DNA from: TMED23 sp964566055
Lineage (GTDB): Bacteria; Pseudomonadota; Alphaproteobacteria; Rhodospirillales; UBA2165
Direction: 5' to 3'
Length of the DNA: 64,000 nt
Assembly: GCA_964566055.1 (NCBI GenBank)
Contig: CAZMHI010000010.1
Location: 1 to 64,000 of the forward strand
Shown here: positions 8,848 through 17,172 of the stretch, piece by piece
Position numbering within the stretch: position 1 is the stretch's first letter
How the letters are laid out: each line of letters opens with the position of its first letter
Made by a program: the position numbers and the translations under genes
Notes under the pieces: model-generated
Database searches by the model: none
Told to the model about the DNA's origin: nothing
Seen by the model: the letters and a program-made list of their open reading frames with translations, nothing else

Positions 8848-9624
8848 CTATTTATAAAGGCTGGGTTGCCAATGAGAGCTGATGTCCAAAACTAAATAAT
8901 TTAGAAAGTGCTCATAAAAAAATGGCTCACGCCCAAGACCCAAATAAAATTCACTTAATGCGTCATCGATAGCGTTCTCTAGTAACCGGCGTTCTTTCCG
9001 GTCGCCCCGAACAAAATAATTTACGATCAGCTCAAAATCATCATCGCTATCCTGTACGGCGAAGTGATACTCAGTGAACTTACCCGCCATAACATCAGCG
9101 ACAACTTTCTGATGACCAACAAAATTCTCCAGCAGGCCATTTTCCGCCAAAAGTTTGATAAGTTCTCTAAATTCTTTTCGCCCTTGAGCATCGTCCGCGT
9201 AACAAAGATCGGCAAATTCACTTATTAATTCAACGCTTCCAAGAGCAAATGCACTTTCAAGAAACGCACCACGAAGCAATGGGTGGCCCGCCTTTACCGT
9301 TTCTCTAGGGCATTCTTCAACGACTCTCTCGAAAAAACCAGTACAGGTAAGTAGCGCCAAATAGGTTTGGTAAGCGTCCACGCCCAAGTTCATGCGATGA
9401 GGCCATATAGTTTTTGCCAGCACGTTTGCGTCTTCGGCCTTTCCTTGCATGGCATAGGCTTGCAGCAAAGCGACCGACAATTCCATATCGAGTGGATTCT
9501 TTCGGTTTTCGAGCAAGAGCTGCCACTCGAACCGAGCTATATTTTCCTGATCATCATATGGCGTTTCAATCAATTTATTATAGATTTGAACTGATTTTGG
9601 CGCCGGCTGGTGGTTTGAACTCAT
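8848..9624 (-). CDS. Uncharacterised helical (TPR-like) protein paired with the HEPN-like gene
   Basis: About 258 aa from the ATG at 9624; a longer frame back to a TTG at 9684 is less likely. The N-terminal half looks like tetratricopeptide helices (IYNKLIETPYDDQENIARFEWQLL, MELSVALLQAYAMQGKAEDA, VDAYQTYLALLTCTGFFERV), followed by an acidic C-terminal half ending YEHFLNYLVLDISSHW. No catalytic motif, signal peptide or membrane segment is visible. It is the first gene of a two-gene unit with the HEPN-like gene and is A+T-rich, so possibly acquired. Function unknown. Confidence 0.6.
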   Translation of the reverse strand: MSSNHQPAPKSVQIYNKLIETPYDDQENIARFEWQLLLENRKNPLDMELSVALLQAYAMQGKAEDANVLAKTIWPHRMNLGVDAYQTYLALLTCTGFFERVVEECPRETVKAGHPLLRGAFLESAFALGSVELISEFADLCYADDAQGRKEFRELIKLLAENGLLENFVGHQKVVADVMAGKFTEYHFAVQDSDDDFELIVNYFVRGDRKERRLLENAIDDALSEFYLGLGREPFFYEHFLNYLVLDISSHWQPSLYK

Positions 9625-9945
9625 TTTTTCGCCGTAAAAGGTGGAACTTTGGCTATTACACTCGATTAAAGCCGATCTGGTCAATCAAATTTAATTTAAG
9701 ATTTTATTCTCCGATAACAATAGGTCAATAGTATGACCAATAAATTAACCTCCACCACGTCACCAGCGACGCCCAAAGACAAATTTATGAATGTCAGGGT
9801 ACTGAACTAGCAACTTAAAAATCACTCTTACACCTTTGCAACGCGTCCACATTGCCGAACGAGTATCATAGGATCATATTACCATTGTTAACCATTTGAA
9901 ATTAAGTAAGCTGTCTCCTCAATTACAATAATAAGGGGACCATCC

Positions 9946-10851
9946 GTGACCTTTCCAGATAAGCCAATCCGTATCATTCTGCCATTCGGGCCGCCAGGGT
10001 TTTCCAGCCGGGTGGCTTTCGCGCTCGGGCCCCATATGGCGGAAACTTTAGGTCAAGAGGTGGTGTTTGAGCATATTACCGGCGGTCAGGGCGGCGCCAA
10101 TGGGCCCCGTGCGGCGGCGGAAGCCGATCCTGATGGTTATTCCCTGTTGATGGCTACCATCGGTAATATTGCCTTGCTGCCGCATATTATGCCGGAATAC
10201 GGCATTGACCCGCTGACGGATCTATCACCAATCCTAAAAATAGCCGATACGCCCAATATCCTGGTTGCCAATCTGTCACTTGGCGTCTCGACCTTGGACG
10301 ATTTGATCGCGGCTGCGAAAGCCAATCCGGGCTCGATCCGCTATCACGCGATTAATGAGCGCAGCATTCACCGGCTGGAGTTCAAGTCCTTTATCACTGA
10401 AACCGGTATTGATTTGGTAGAGGTGCCGCCGGAGGGCGGCTCAGAAGGCGCTATTGAAGCCATTTTAAATGGTGATATTGACCTCACCATCACGACCGGC
10501 CCCCGCCTGCTGGAGAGTGTTCGTGACGAAGACGTCTTTGCTATTGCTGCCATCTGTCCCGAGCGAACTGAAGTCTATCCGTGGGTCCCGACCATGACAG
10601 AGTTGGGGCTAAACTCAGTCGGATCGGGCTCCTGGATGGGTTTATTTGCGCCTGCCGGTGTGCCGGCTGACATTATGGAGACGCTGTTTAAGGCTGCGCA
10701 CGATGCCTGTGGCCAGCCGGATGTCATTGCCGTGCTGGCTGAACAGGCAGCCGTGGTAAATCCCAGCGCCTCACCGGCAGAAGCGTTGTCCTTTGTTGAG
10801 AGTGAGACCGAAAGATTGCGCCAAGCCTGCATTGCCGCTGAGTTTTTCTAA
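9946..10851 (+). CDS. Bug-family (tripartite tricarboxylate) solute-binding protein without signal peptide
   Basis: The fold signature of TctC/Bug periplasmic binding proteins begins at once: FPDKPIRIILPFGPPG, then ITGGQGGANGPRAAAEADPDGYSLLMATIGN, and the later SWMGLFAPAGVPADIMETLF. Bug proteins normally start with a 20-30 residue signal peptide; here the GTG start (9946) lies right before the mature domain and an in-frame TAA at 9907-9909 leaves no room for one. A good ribosome-binding site (AAGGGG, 9934-9938 region) supports the start. No TctA/TctB partner genes are nearby. It may act in the cytoplasm or be a remnant. Its end overlaps the convergent hldD stop. Confidence 0.85.
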   Translation: MTFPDKPIRIILPFGPPGFSSRVAFALGPHMAETLGQEVVFEHITGGQGGANGPRAAAEADPDGYSLLMATIGNIALLPHIMPEYGIDPLTDLSPILKIADTPNILVANLSLGVSTLDDLIAAAKANPGSIRYHAINERSIHRLEFKSFITETGIDLVEVPPEGGSEGAIEAILNGDIDLTITTGPRLLESVRDEDVFAIAAICPERTEVYPWVPTMTELGLNSVGSGSWMGLFAPAGVPADIMETLFKAAHDACGQPDVIAVLAEQAAVVNPSASPAEALSFVESETERLRQACIAAEFF

Positions 10852-11834
10852 ATATAGGGATCCTCGGCTGCGAGGTAATCCTGGACGTAGCTCTTAACGC
10901 CCTCTTCCAGTGAGGTCGAGCCGCCGTTATACCCAGCCGCCCGCAAACGAGCCATCTTAGCTTCAGTAAAGTACTGATATTTGTCGCGGATATTTTCCGG
11001 CGTCGGGATATAGTCGATATCAGGTTCTTTGCCCAAGGCCACAAAAACAGCTGCCGCCAAATCTTTAAAGGCCCGCGCTTTGCCGGTGCCGCAATTAAAC
11101 AAGCCGCTGACATTACGATTTTCATAAAGCCAGAGCATGACATCAACGCAGTCACCGACCCAGATGAAATCCCTGAGCTGGCCACCATCCTCATAGTCCG
11201 GATGATGGGACTGAAACAACTTGGCTTTGCCGATTTCCTGAATCTGCTTATAGATTTGCGGCACCACACTCATCTGACCGCCCTTATGATATTCGTTCGG
11301 CCCATAGACATTAAAGAATTTGAGACCAGCCCATTGCGGTGGGGTCTTGGCACCATCGGCAATCATCTGGGCAACTTCACGGTCAAATAGATGCTTGCTC
11401 CAGCCATAAGGGTTGAGCGGCTGCAGTTTGTTCAAGCCATCGCAGGAACCATCATCGTCGAAGCCGGCTTCCCCGTCGCCGTAAGTCGCAGCCGATGAGG
11501 CATAGATGAAGGGCACCTGATGCTCCGTACACCAATGCCAGATATCCAGTGATAATCTAAAATTGGTATCCATGATGAGATCAACATCGGTTTCAGTAGT
11601 CGAGGAGATGGCCCCCATATGGAAGATTGTCTTGATCTCACCAACATGCTGATCGAGATAACTCAAAAGGTCTTGGGGCTCAACCACATCCGCCAATTCA
11701 TACTTGGAGAGATTGCGCCATTGCTCCTCATCACCGAGCTTGTCACAAACGGCAATTTTCTGCTCACCTCTTTGGGCCAAGGCAGCAACTAAATTCGAGC
11801 CAATAAAGCCGGCGGCGCCGGTCACGAGAATCAT
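10848..11834 (-). CDS. hldD: ADP-L-glycero-D-manno-heptose 6-epimerase
   Basis: Extended short-chain dehydrogenase that makes ADP-L-glycero-D-manno-heptose for the lipopolysaccharide inner core. From the ATG at 11834 the protein (328 aa) begins MILVTGAAGFIGSN, the NAD(P)-binding glycine motif, which decides this start over a longer upstream frame. Family blocks include HMGAISSTTETDVDLIMDTNF, the catalytic Y-x3-K in YGWSKHLFD, and FFNVYGPNEYHKG. It is a single gene here with no other heptose genes in view. The region upstream is shared with divergent ubiK. Confidence 0.95.
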   Translation of the reverse strand: MILVTGAAGFIGSNLVAALAQRGEQKIAVCDKLGDEEQWRNLSKYELADVVEPQDLLSYLDQHVGEIKTIFHMGAISSTTETDVDLIMDTNFRLSLDIWHWCTEHQVPFIYASSAATYGDGEAGFDDDGSCDGLNKLQPLNPYGWSKHLFDREVAQMIADGAKTPPQWAGLKFFNVYGPNEYHKGGQMSVVPQIYKQIQEIGKAKLFQSHHPDYEDGGQLRDFIWVGDCVDVMLWLYENRNVSGLFNCGTGKARAFKDLAAAVFVALGKEPDIDYIPTPENIRDKYQYFTEAKMARLRAAGYNGGSTSLEEGVKSYVQDYLAAEDPYI

Positions 11835-11939
11835 GGCCGTGTTATAGGGTGCGAGAGTCAGGCAGGCAAGTTGCGAAGTAAGTTCAAGCGGCCTATATAT
11901 AAAGTCTCGCAACCAAGACCACGGTTAAGGAATAGCGCC

Positions 11940-12260
11940 ATGCAAACTCGTAATCGCTTTTTTGATGATCTCGCCAAAGTCGCCAATAGTGCTGCCGGCA
12001 CGGTGGCGGGTATGAAAGACGAAGTTGAGCAGATGGTGCGGACCCGGGTTGAGAGCTTTATCGATGGTATGAATTTGGTGACCCGTGAGGAATTTGAAGT
12101 CGCCAGAGCAATGGCCGCCAAGGCCCGCGACGAACAGGAACGTCTCGAAAAGAGAATCGTTGAGCTGGAAGCAAAAATTGGCGCTCAAAAACCTAAAACC
12201 AAGCGCAAAAAAGCAGCACCAAAGAAGTCCCGCACCACCGGCAAGGCCAAAAAGAGCTAG
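11940..12260 (+). CDS. ubiK: Ubiquinone biosynthesis accessory factor UbiK (BMFP domain)
   Basis: Small coiled-coil protein of the YqiC/BMFP family; the E. coli and Salmonella members assist aerobic ubiquinone synthesis in a complex with UbiJ. From ATG 11940 (107 aa... counting to the stop, 106 residues) it starts MQTRNRFFDDLAKVANSAAGT, followed by the diagnostic VTREEFEVARAMAAKAR and a heptad coiled coil ERLEKRIVELEAKI. The Lys/Ala/Pro-rich tail (KTKRKKAAPKKSRTTGKAKKS) is long and basic, which is usual in alphaproteobacteria. Confidence 0.9.
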   Translation: MQTRNRFFDDLAKVANSAAGTVAGMKDEVEQMVRTRVESFIDGMNLVTREEFEVARAMAAKARDEQERLEKRIVELEAKIGAQKPKTKRKKAAPKKSRTTGKAKKS

Positions 12261-12290
12261 ATTTTCTCCGCTTAATATACTCATTCGTGC

Positions 12291-12299
12291 TTATCCACA
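12291..12299. other. Isolated DnaA-box match
   Basis: TTATCCACA, a perfect match to the DnaA-box consensus, lies between ubiK and the YbjN-like gene. It stands alone, so it is more likely incidental or a DnaA-titration or regulatory site than part of an origin. Confidence 0.3.
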
Positions 12300-12467
12300 G
12301 AAAAAATCATCAATATTGTGAGATGCCTCTTGCGCGCTGACTCGGCATCTGTCAGGCTACCTCTAGTACTCAAGGGGGAGTAGACCACTACATCTAGTTA
12401 TATTGCTCTTTAGCTGGATTTTTTACTTTCCCATCCGTGACGCCATTTATTGCCGGAGGCTCCTGTC

Positions 12468-12974
12468 ATGGCTCAGGTCGATTATTATCTCGAAGATACT
12501 CCAGAAACACCGCCACTCGATGTTGTCGAGCAGGTGGTCAGCAACCAGGGATGGCGACTAAACCGCGTACGTGAGGAAGAAATGGCGGCCGAATATAACG
12601 GCAAATGGTGCGACTATTCGCTTCATTTTGCCTGGTCGGACGAATTTTGCGCCATGCACTTCACCTGCGCATTCGATATTCGGGTGCCGGAGCGCAAGCA
12701 GAAAGCAATAAATAATCTGCTCGCTTTGGTGAACGATAAATTGTGGCTTGGGCATTTCTGCATCTGGCAGGATGAAGCTTTGCCGATGTACCGCCATGCT
12801 TTCCCCTTACGGGGCACCGACAGCATTTCCCCTCAACAGGTGGAAGATTTGCTGGAGACGGCAATCACCGAATGCGAAAAATTCTACCCCGCCTTCCAAT
12901 ATGTTATTTGGGGTGGCAAAGACCCGGCAGAGGCGATTGAGGCTTCCATCCTGGAGCCTGTCGGCGAGGCTTAA
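12468..12974 (+). CDS. YbjN domain-containing protein
   Basis: 168 aa from ATG 12468, chosen because GGAGG lies at 12455-12459. The sequence fits the YbjN/DUF1790-like sensory-transduction fold: WRLNRVREEEMAAEYNGKWCDYSLHFAW, CAMHFTCAFDIRVPE, a conserved LALVNDKLWLGHFCIWQDEALPMYRHAF, and a final helical CEKFYPAFQYVIWGGKDPAEAIEA. It is a cytoplasmic chaperone-like fold of unclear role. Its stop overlaps the proC start by one base (TAATG), a conserved gene pair in alphaproteobacteria. Confidence 0.88.
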   Translation: MAQVDYYLEDTPETPPLDVVEQVVSNQGWRLNRVREEEMAAEYNGKWCDYSLHFAWSDEFCAMHFTCAFDIRVPERKQKAINNLLALVNDKLWLGHFCIWQDEALPMYRHAFPLRGTDSISPQQVEDLLETAITECEKFYPAFQYVIWGGKDPAEAIEASILEPVGEA

Positions 12975-13783
12975 TGGATACCAGGATACTTCTCGTTGGC
13001 TGCGGCAAGATGGGCGGCGCGCTTCTCGGCGGCTGGCTTGATCAGGGTATTAAAGGCGCCAACGTCCATGCCATTGAACCTTTCCAGGACTTGGCCGGTC
13101 CGTTCATTGAACAAGGGGTGACGTTTCATAATTCACTTGATGATTTAGCCTCGGAATTTGCGCCTGATTTCGTGCTGTTTGCCATCAAGCCGCAAATGGC
13201 GGATGAAGTTGTGCCGGCCTATGCTCGCTTTTCAGGGCAATCGACTTTCATTTCCATTGCCGCTGGTAAAACCATTGCTTTTTTCGAAACCAACTTGGGC
13301 AGCGAGGCGGCTATTATCCGCACCATGCCGAACACCCCTGCAGCCGTGCGCCGCGGTATTACTATCGCCTGCGGCAACGGAAATGTCAGTGAGACGGCTC
13401 AAGCAACCTGCCTTGAATTACTTACCGCTGTTGGCGAAGCCAGCTGGATTGATGATGAAAATTTGATTGATGCCGTAACAGCGGTTTCAGGTTCCGGTCC
13501 GGCTTATGTATTCTTACTGGCCGAAACCATGACCCAGGCCGGTATCGAAGCGGGCCTTAGCCCCGAAATCGCCACTCAGCTTGCCGTTCATACAGTCGCG
13601 GGGTCAGGGGAATTGCTGGTTCAATCGGACGAAGACGCTGCTAAATTGCGTAAAAATGTCTCGAGCCCCGGCGGCACCACCGAAGCTGCCTTGTCGATCC
13701 TAATGGGGGAAAACGGCGTGCAGGAACTGATGAGCAAAGCCGTCGCCAAAGCCGTCGAGCGGCCTAAGGAACTGGCCGGTTAA
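12974..13783 (+). CDS. proC: Pyrroline-5-carboxylate reductase
   Basis: Last step of proline synthesis: NAD(P)H reduction of pyrroline-5-carboxylate. The Rossmann motif is VGCGKMGGALLGGW near the N-terminus; FAIKPQ, IIRTMPNTPAAVRRGI, and the C-terminal signature (AVSGSGPAYVFLLAETM, then LRKNVSSPGGTTEAAL) are all present. Length 269 aa, full size. The gene is coupled to the upstream YbjN gene and followed by a large hairpin before convergent rpoH. Confidence 0.96.
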   Translation: MDTRILLVGCGKMGGALLGGWLDQGIKGANVHAIEPFQDLAGPFIEQGVTFHNSLDDLASEFAPDFVLFAIKPQMADEVVPAYARFSGQSTFISIAAGKTIAFFETNLGSEAAIIRTMPNTPAAVRRGITIACGNGNVSETAQATCLELLTAVGEASWIDDENLIDAVTAVSGSGPAYVFLLAETMTQAGIEAGLSPEIATQLAVHTVAGSGELLVQSDEDAAKLRKNVSSPGGTTEAALSILMGENGVQELMSKAVAKAVERPKELAG

Positions 13784-13793
13784 TTGGATAGTT

Positions 13794-13848
13794 GTTGCGA
13801 ACGCTTGCGAATCTGGTTCCAGGTACCTGATTCGCACCGATTCGCAAC
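13794..13848. terminator. Long imperfect hairpin between convergent proC and rpoH
   Basis: The arm GTTGCGAACGCTTGCGAATC (13794-13813) pairs with GATTCGCACCGATTCGCAAC (13829-13848) with only a few mismatches, around a 15-nt centre containing GGTTCCAGGTACC. It sits between two convergent genes, so a bidirectional terminator is likely. The centre resembles the core of two other hairpin repeats in this window (near 19.8 and 35.25 kb), so it may instead be a mobile palindromic repeat. Confidence 0.6.
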
Positions 13849-13880
13849 TAGAGTCTTGCCTGATAAATATTGCACGTTAA

Positions 13881-14720
13881 CTATTTCGGAAAAAGCTGAT
13901 GATTTGCCAGTACCGGCTCAAGTAAATCCTGCAACGTTTTTAGCGCCCGTGCTTCAAGCTGGCGCACCCGATCCTTCGATAAATTGAGCTCTTGGCCGAT
14001 GGCCGCGAATGTCTGTTTAGCCTCGCTAAAATAGCGATTGCGGATAATAAATTGTTCGCGGTCCGGCAATTTGGCCAGTGCTTTGGCAATGATATCACTC
14101 AGCTGCAGACGTTCACCTTCCGCCGCCAGCGCTTCTTCCGGCGTTGGTTCAGCAGAGGCCAGCATATCCAGCCAACTTTCATTGCTATCCTCAAAAACTT
14201 TAACGTTCAGCGAGAGATCTTTGGTTGCCACCCTTCGCGCCAAATTACGCACATCGGCAGCCGTAGTCTCAAAACGCTCCGCCAACCGGCTGACGATATC
14301 ATCGCTCAACGCATCGGCGCCATCGATCAAATCTGCCGTCATGCGGCGCAAATTTAAAAACAATGATTTCTGCGCCGACGTTGTCGATAGGCGCACCATC
14401 GACCAGGATTTGACAATATGATCCTGCATTGAGGCTCTGATCCACCACATGGCATAGGTCGAGAGGCGTACATTTTTATCCGGGTTAAAGCGTTTTACCG
14501 CTTGAGCCAAGCCAACCATACCTTCCTGGATCAAATCCGCCATCGGCACACCTGAGCGGCGATAGCCTTTGGCAAGTTTTACAACATAATTGAAATGGCT
14601 GGTGATCAGGCGGTCAGTGGCTTCTTTGTCACCTTGACCGGCGCGCCGGGCGAGCTCACGCTCTTCCTCTTTTTCGAGAAAGGCGAATATTTTACTCATT
14701 TTCCGGTCTTCTGGTGCCAT
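13881..14720 (-). CDS. rpoH: RNA polymerase sigma factor of the RpoH (sigma-32) type
   Basis: Group 3-like sigma-70 family factor for heat-shock genes. Region 2 is DLIQEGMVGLAQAVKRFNP and the -10 recognition part RLSTYAMWWIRASMQDHIVKSW. The RpoH box follows (QKSLFLNLRR, about 117-126), which separates sigma-32 from other sigmas. Region 4 ends with the helix-turn-helix TFAAIGQELNLSKDRVRQLEARALKTLQ. The N-terminus is short compared with E. coli RpoH, lacking the usual LxRYLxEIR stretch. ATG 14720 is preferred because AAGG precedes it; MSK at 14699 is the alternative. Confidence 0.93.
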   Translation of the reverse strand: MAPEDRKMSKIFAFLEKEEERELARRAGQGDKEATDRLITSHFNYVVKLAKGYRRSGVPMADLIQEGMVGLAQAVKRFNPDKNVRLSTYAMWWIRASMQDHIVKSWSMVRLSTTSAQKSLFLNLRRMTADLIDGADALSDDIVSRLAERFETTAADVRNLARRVATKDLSLNVKVFEDSNESWLDMLASAEPTPEEALAAEGERLQLSDIIAKALAKLPDREQFIIRNRYFSEAKQTFAAIGQELNLSKDRVRQLEARALKTLQDLLEPVLANHQLFPK

Positions 14721-14856
14721 TTTTCAACCTTCAAATAACGTCTAGTTGATCATATAACTAAATTCCAAATAATTAAATTTCTTTTGTGAAAATCTTCCGT
14801 ATTGAGGCAAATCGCGGTATTATGGGGTAAATCGGTATTTTTATGGATAGAAGGGT

Positions 14857-15474
14857 ATGGCACGCAAAGCCAAGCCAAAAAAAGCATCACCGGAAAAAAT
14901 AATTACCGCCACGCTCAAGTTGGCGACCACTCACCCGTGGCCGGAAATAACCATGACAGACATCGCGGAAGCGGCGAAACTTACCCCTGAAGAACTTAAA
15001 CAGCATTTCTCCTCGAAATTAGCTATTTTGGACGGATTCAATCGCCAAATTGATGATCAGGTAGCCGCCGGTTTTGGAGAGGCATCCGAAGATGAAACCG
15101 TGCGGGATCAATTGTTCGATATCCTGATGTCACGGTTTGATACCCTGCAGCCTCAGAAAAAAGCTATCAAATCGATTTTGCGGGAAACCGTGCCGTTTGA
15201 TCCTAAAGCCAGCCTCTGCGGCCTCGGAGCCGTCATGCGCAGCATGGGTTCAGCATTGAATTTGCTCGGGATTAAAAGCAAAACGCCACTTGGCTGTGTC
15301 AAAACCAAGGCTTTGGCCGCTGTTTATCTGCGCAGTTTTAAAACCTGGCTAGAAGATGATAGCGCCGATATGGCTAAGACCATGGCGATTTTAGATGATG
15401 GCTTGGCCAAAATCGAAAACCTGGCGCAAATTTTTCCGCGCTCAAGAAAGCCTGCCCAACCCAAAGCCGCCTAA
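14857..15474 (+). CDS. TetR-like/COQ9-like protein
   Basis: 205 aa. The N-terminal part matches the TetR DNA-binding helix-turn-helix (IITATLKLATTHPWPEITMTDIAEAAKLTPEELKQHFSSKLAILDGF). The C-terminal part (RLLMSRFDTLQPQKKAIKSILRE-like block, then KTKALAAVYLRSFKTWLEDDS) is similar in pattern to the COQ9 fold found in alphaproteobacteria. Therefore it may be a regulator or a COQ9-type ubiquinone accessory protein. It has a Lys-rich start, is divergent from rpoH, and lies 11 bp upstream of csaA, probably cotranscribed. Confidence 0.75.
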   Translation: MARKAKPKKASPEKIITATLKLATTHPWPEITMTDIAEAAKLTPEELKQHFSSKLAILDGFNRQIDDQVAAGFGEASEDETVRDQLFDILMSRFDTLQPQKKAIKSILRETVPFDPKASLCGLGAVMRSMGSALNLLGIKSKTPLGCVKTKALAAVYLRSFKTWLEDDSADMAKTMAILDDGLAKIENLAQIFPRSRKPAQPKAA

Positions 15475-15485
15475 GAGAGACTTCC

Positions 15486-15821
15486 ATGGAAATAAGCTAC
15501 AATGACTTTAGCAAGGTCGACATTCGTGTCGGCACCATCTCGCGTGCCGAAGATTTCGCCGAGGCGCGAAACCCATCTTACAAAGTCTGGGTGGATTTTG
15601 GTGAGGAGATTGGAGAGCGAAAATCATCGGCCCAGATCACCCATTATTATGACCTCGAAAGCCTCATCGGCAAACAGGTCGCCGCCGTGGTCAATTTTCC
15701 GGCCAAACAGATCGGTCCTTTTATGTCAGAATGTCTGGTACTCGGATTTCCGGATGAAGCGGGTGAAGTCGTTTTAATATCGCCCAGCCACGATGTGCCG
15801 AACGGTGGCAAATTGTTCTAA
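15486..15821 (+). CDS. csaA: tRNA-binding protein CsaA
   Basis: 111-aa OB-fold protein of the EMAP/Trbp111 type. The fold signature is FSKVDIRVGTISRAEDFAEARNPSYKVWVDFG, with KSSAQITHYYDLESLIGKQVAAVVNFPAKQIGPFMSECLVLGF following. CsaA members bind tRNA and have been reported as export chaperones; which role applies here is open. It converges on the histidine kinase gene 10 bp away. Confidence 0.92.
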   Translation: MEISYNDFSKVDIRVGTISRAEDFAEARNPSYKVWVDFGEEIGERKSSAQITHYYDLESLIGKQVAAVVNFPAKQIGPFMSECLVLGFPDEAGEVVLISPSHDVPNGGKLF

Positions 15822-15831
15822 AGAGCCACCC

Positions 15832-17163
15832 TTAAAGGGGAAGCGTCAGCCGGGCACGGAGACCACCCGTCGGAGAATCTCCTAACGCTATATCGCCGCC
15901 ATGGCCACGGATGACATCTCTCGCAATCGACAGGCCAAGCCCAACCCCGCCGGTTTCCGGATTGCGCGAATCCTCCAGGCGGTAAAATGGTCTGAAGGCA
16001 TCTTCGCGGAACTCCTCTGGGATACCCGGTCCGTCATCATCAATGGTAATTTCGATCGCCTGGCCACGCTGGCCTGCCCGCACTGAAACATGATCGGCAT
16101 AACGATCCGCATTTTCGACCAAATTAGTGACACAGCGTTTAAAAGCATTAGGCTTCACCGGCACTTCAATCTGACCTTCCGTATGGAGATCGACAGCCGC
16201 CCCTTTGCGCCGCGCCATACCAACAACTTCGCTCAGCATTGCCGAGAGATCAGTATTTTTGGGTGCTTCATCGCCTTCGCCACGGGCGAAGGCCAAATAG
16301 GCTTCCAGCATGTGTTCCATCTCGGCAATATCTTCTTTGATCTCCTCACCGCCTTCTTTCGCAGCTTGCATCTCAAGCTGTAATTTCATGCGGGTTAGGG
16401 GTGTTCTGAGATCATGTGAGACACCGGCCAGCATATCGGTGCGCTGGCTGATCTGGCGTTGGATGCGGTCACGCATGGAGATAAAAGCCGAAGCGGCCTG
16501 GCGCACTTCTGTGGCGCCTTCCGGCTTAAAGCGAGGCGTGTCGCGGCCTTTGCCAAAATTATCCGCTGCCGCCGCCAGCCGCCTGATCGGACGCACCTGG
16601 TTGCGCATAAAGATCGTCGCCACGCCAAACAAGATCATTGCCGTGCCAACCATCCAAAGCACAAACACATAGGTGGTCGAGCTAAACAAGCGCTTGCGAT
16701 TAGAGACGATTTCCAGAACGCCTTCCGGTAATTGCACCGAAATAACGACATGCCGGTCAACCTTATTACCATCAATTTTAAACGGTTTTTTGACCGCTTC
16801 GTTCATTGAACGCAATAAAACAGCCTCAATAATGCCAACGCCAACATGTTTGAGTTTTTCGTTCGCCAACACTTCACCATCTATAATTCGGGATTCAAGA
16901 CCGAAGCGGTTTGACGCCAAATCAATCACGGCGGCGCGGCCTTCCGGAGATTTGTTTTGGGCAAGCAAATCAACCATGGCGGCGATATCGCCCGCCAAGC
17001 CACGCGCCAGGCGCACACTCACTTTATCCCAGTGACTTTCATAGAAGACAAAGGCCGATACCAATTGCAGCAGGATCAGCGGCGTCACGATAATCAGGAT
17101 CGACCGCCCCAATAGACTTCTGGGTAAAAATCTTTTTATCACTTTGGTAATCGTCATGGTCAT
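15832..17163 (-). CDS. EnvZ-like membrane sensor histidine kinase
   Basis: 443 aa with two transmembrane helices (about 22-41 and 164-186) framing a 120-residue periplasmic sensor, a HAMP domain (QVRPIRRLAAAADNFGKG), the dimerisation box GVSHDLRTPLTRMK with phospho-acceptor H250, and the ATPase domain (LVENADRYAD, DDGPGIPEEF, GLGLSIARDVIRGHGG). Layout matches EnvZ. It follows the OmpR-like regulator gene by 9 bp on the same strand. A role in osmotic or envelope sensing is inferred from the family only. Confidence 0.92.
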   Translation of the reverse strand: MTMTITKVIKRFLPRSLLGRSILIIVTPLILLQLVSAFVFYESHWDKVSVRLARGLAGDIAAMVDLLAQNKSPEGRAAVIDLASNRFGLESRIIDGEVLANEKLKHVGVGIIEAVLLRSMNEAVKKPFKIDGNKVDRHVVISVQLPEGVLEIVSNRKRLFSSTTYVFVLWMVGTAMILFGVATIFMRNQVRPIRRLAAAADNFGKGRDTPRFKPEGATEVRQAASAFISMRDRIQRQISQRTDMLAGVSHDLRTPLTRMKLQLEMQAAKEGGEEIKEDIAEMEHMLEAYLAFARGEGDEAPKNTDLSAMLSEVVGMARRKGAAVDLHTEGQIEVPVKPNAFKRCVTNLVENADRYADHVSVRAGQRGQAIEITIDDDGPGIPEEFREDAFRPFYRLEDSRNPETGGVGLGLSIARDVIRGHGGDIALGDSPTGGLRARLTLPL

Positions 17164-17172
17164 TTCATCTAC

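Noticed and set aside
11871..11939. Longer UbiK start overlapping the hldD promoter
   Set aside because: UbiK homologues begin MQ/MT..RFFDDLA, matching the ATG at 11940.
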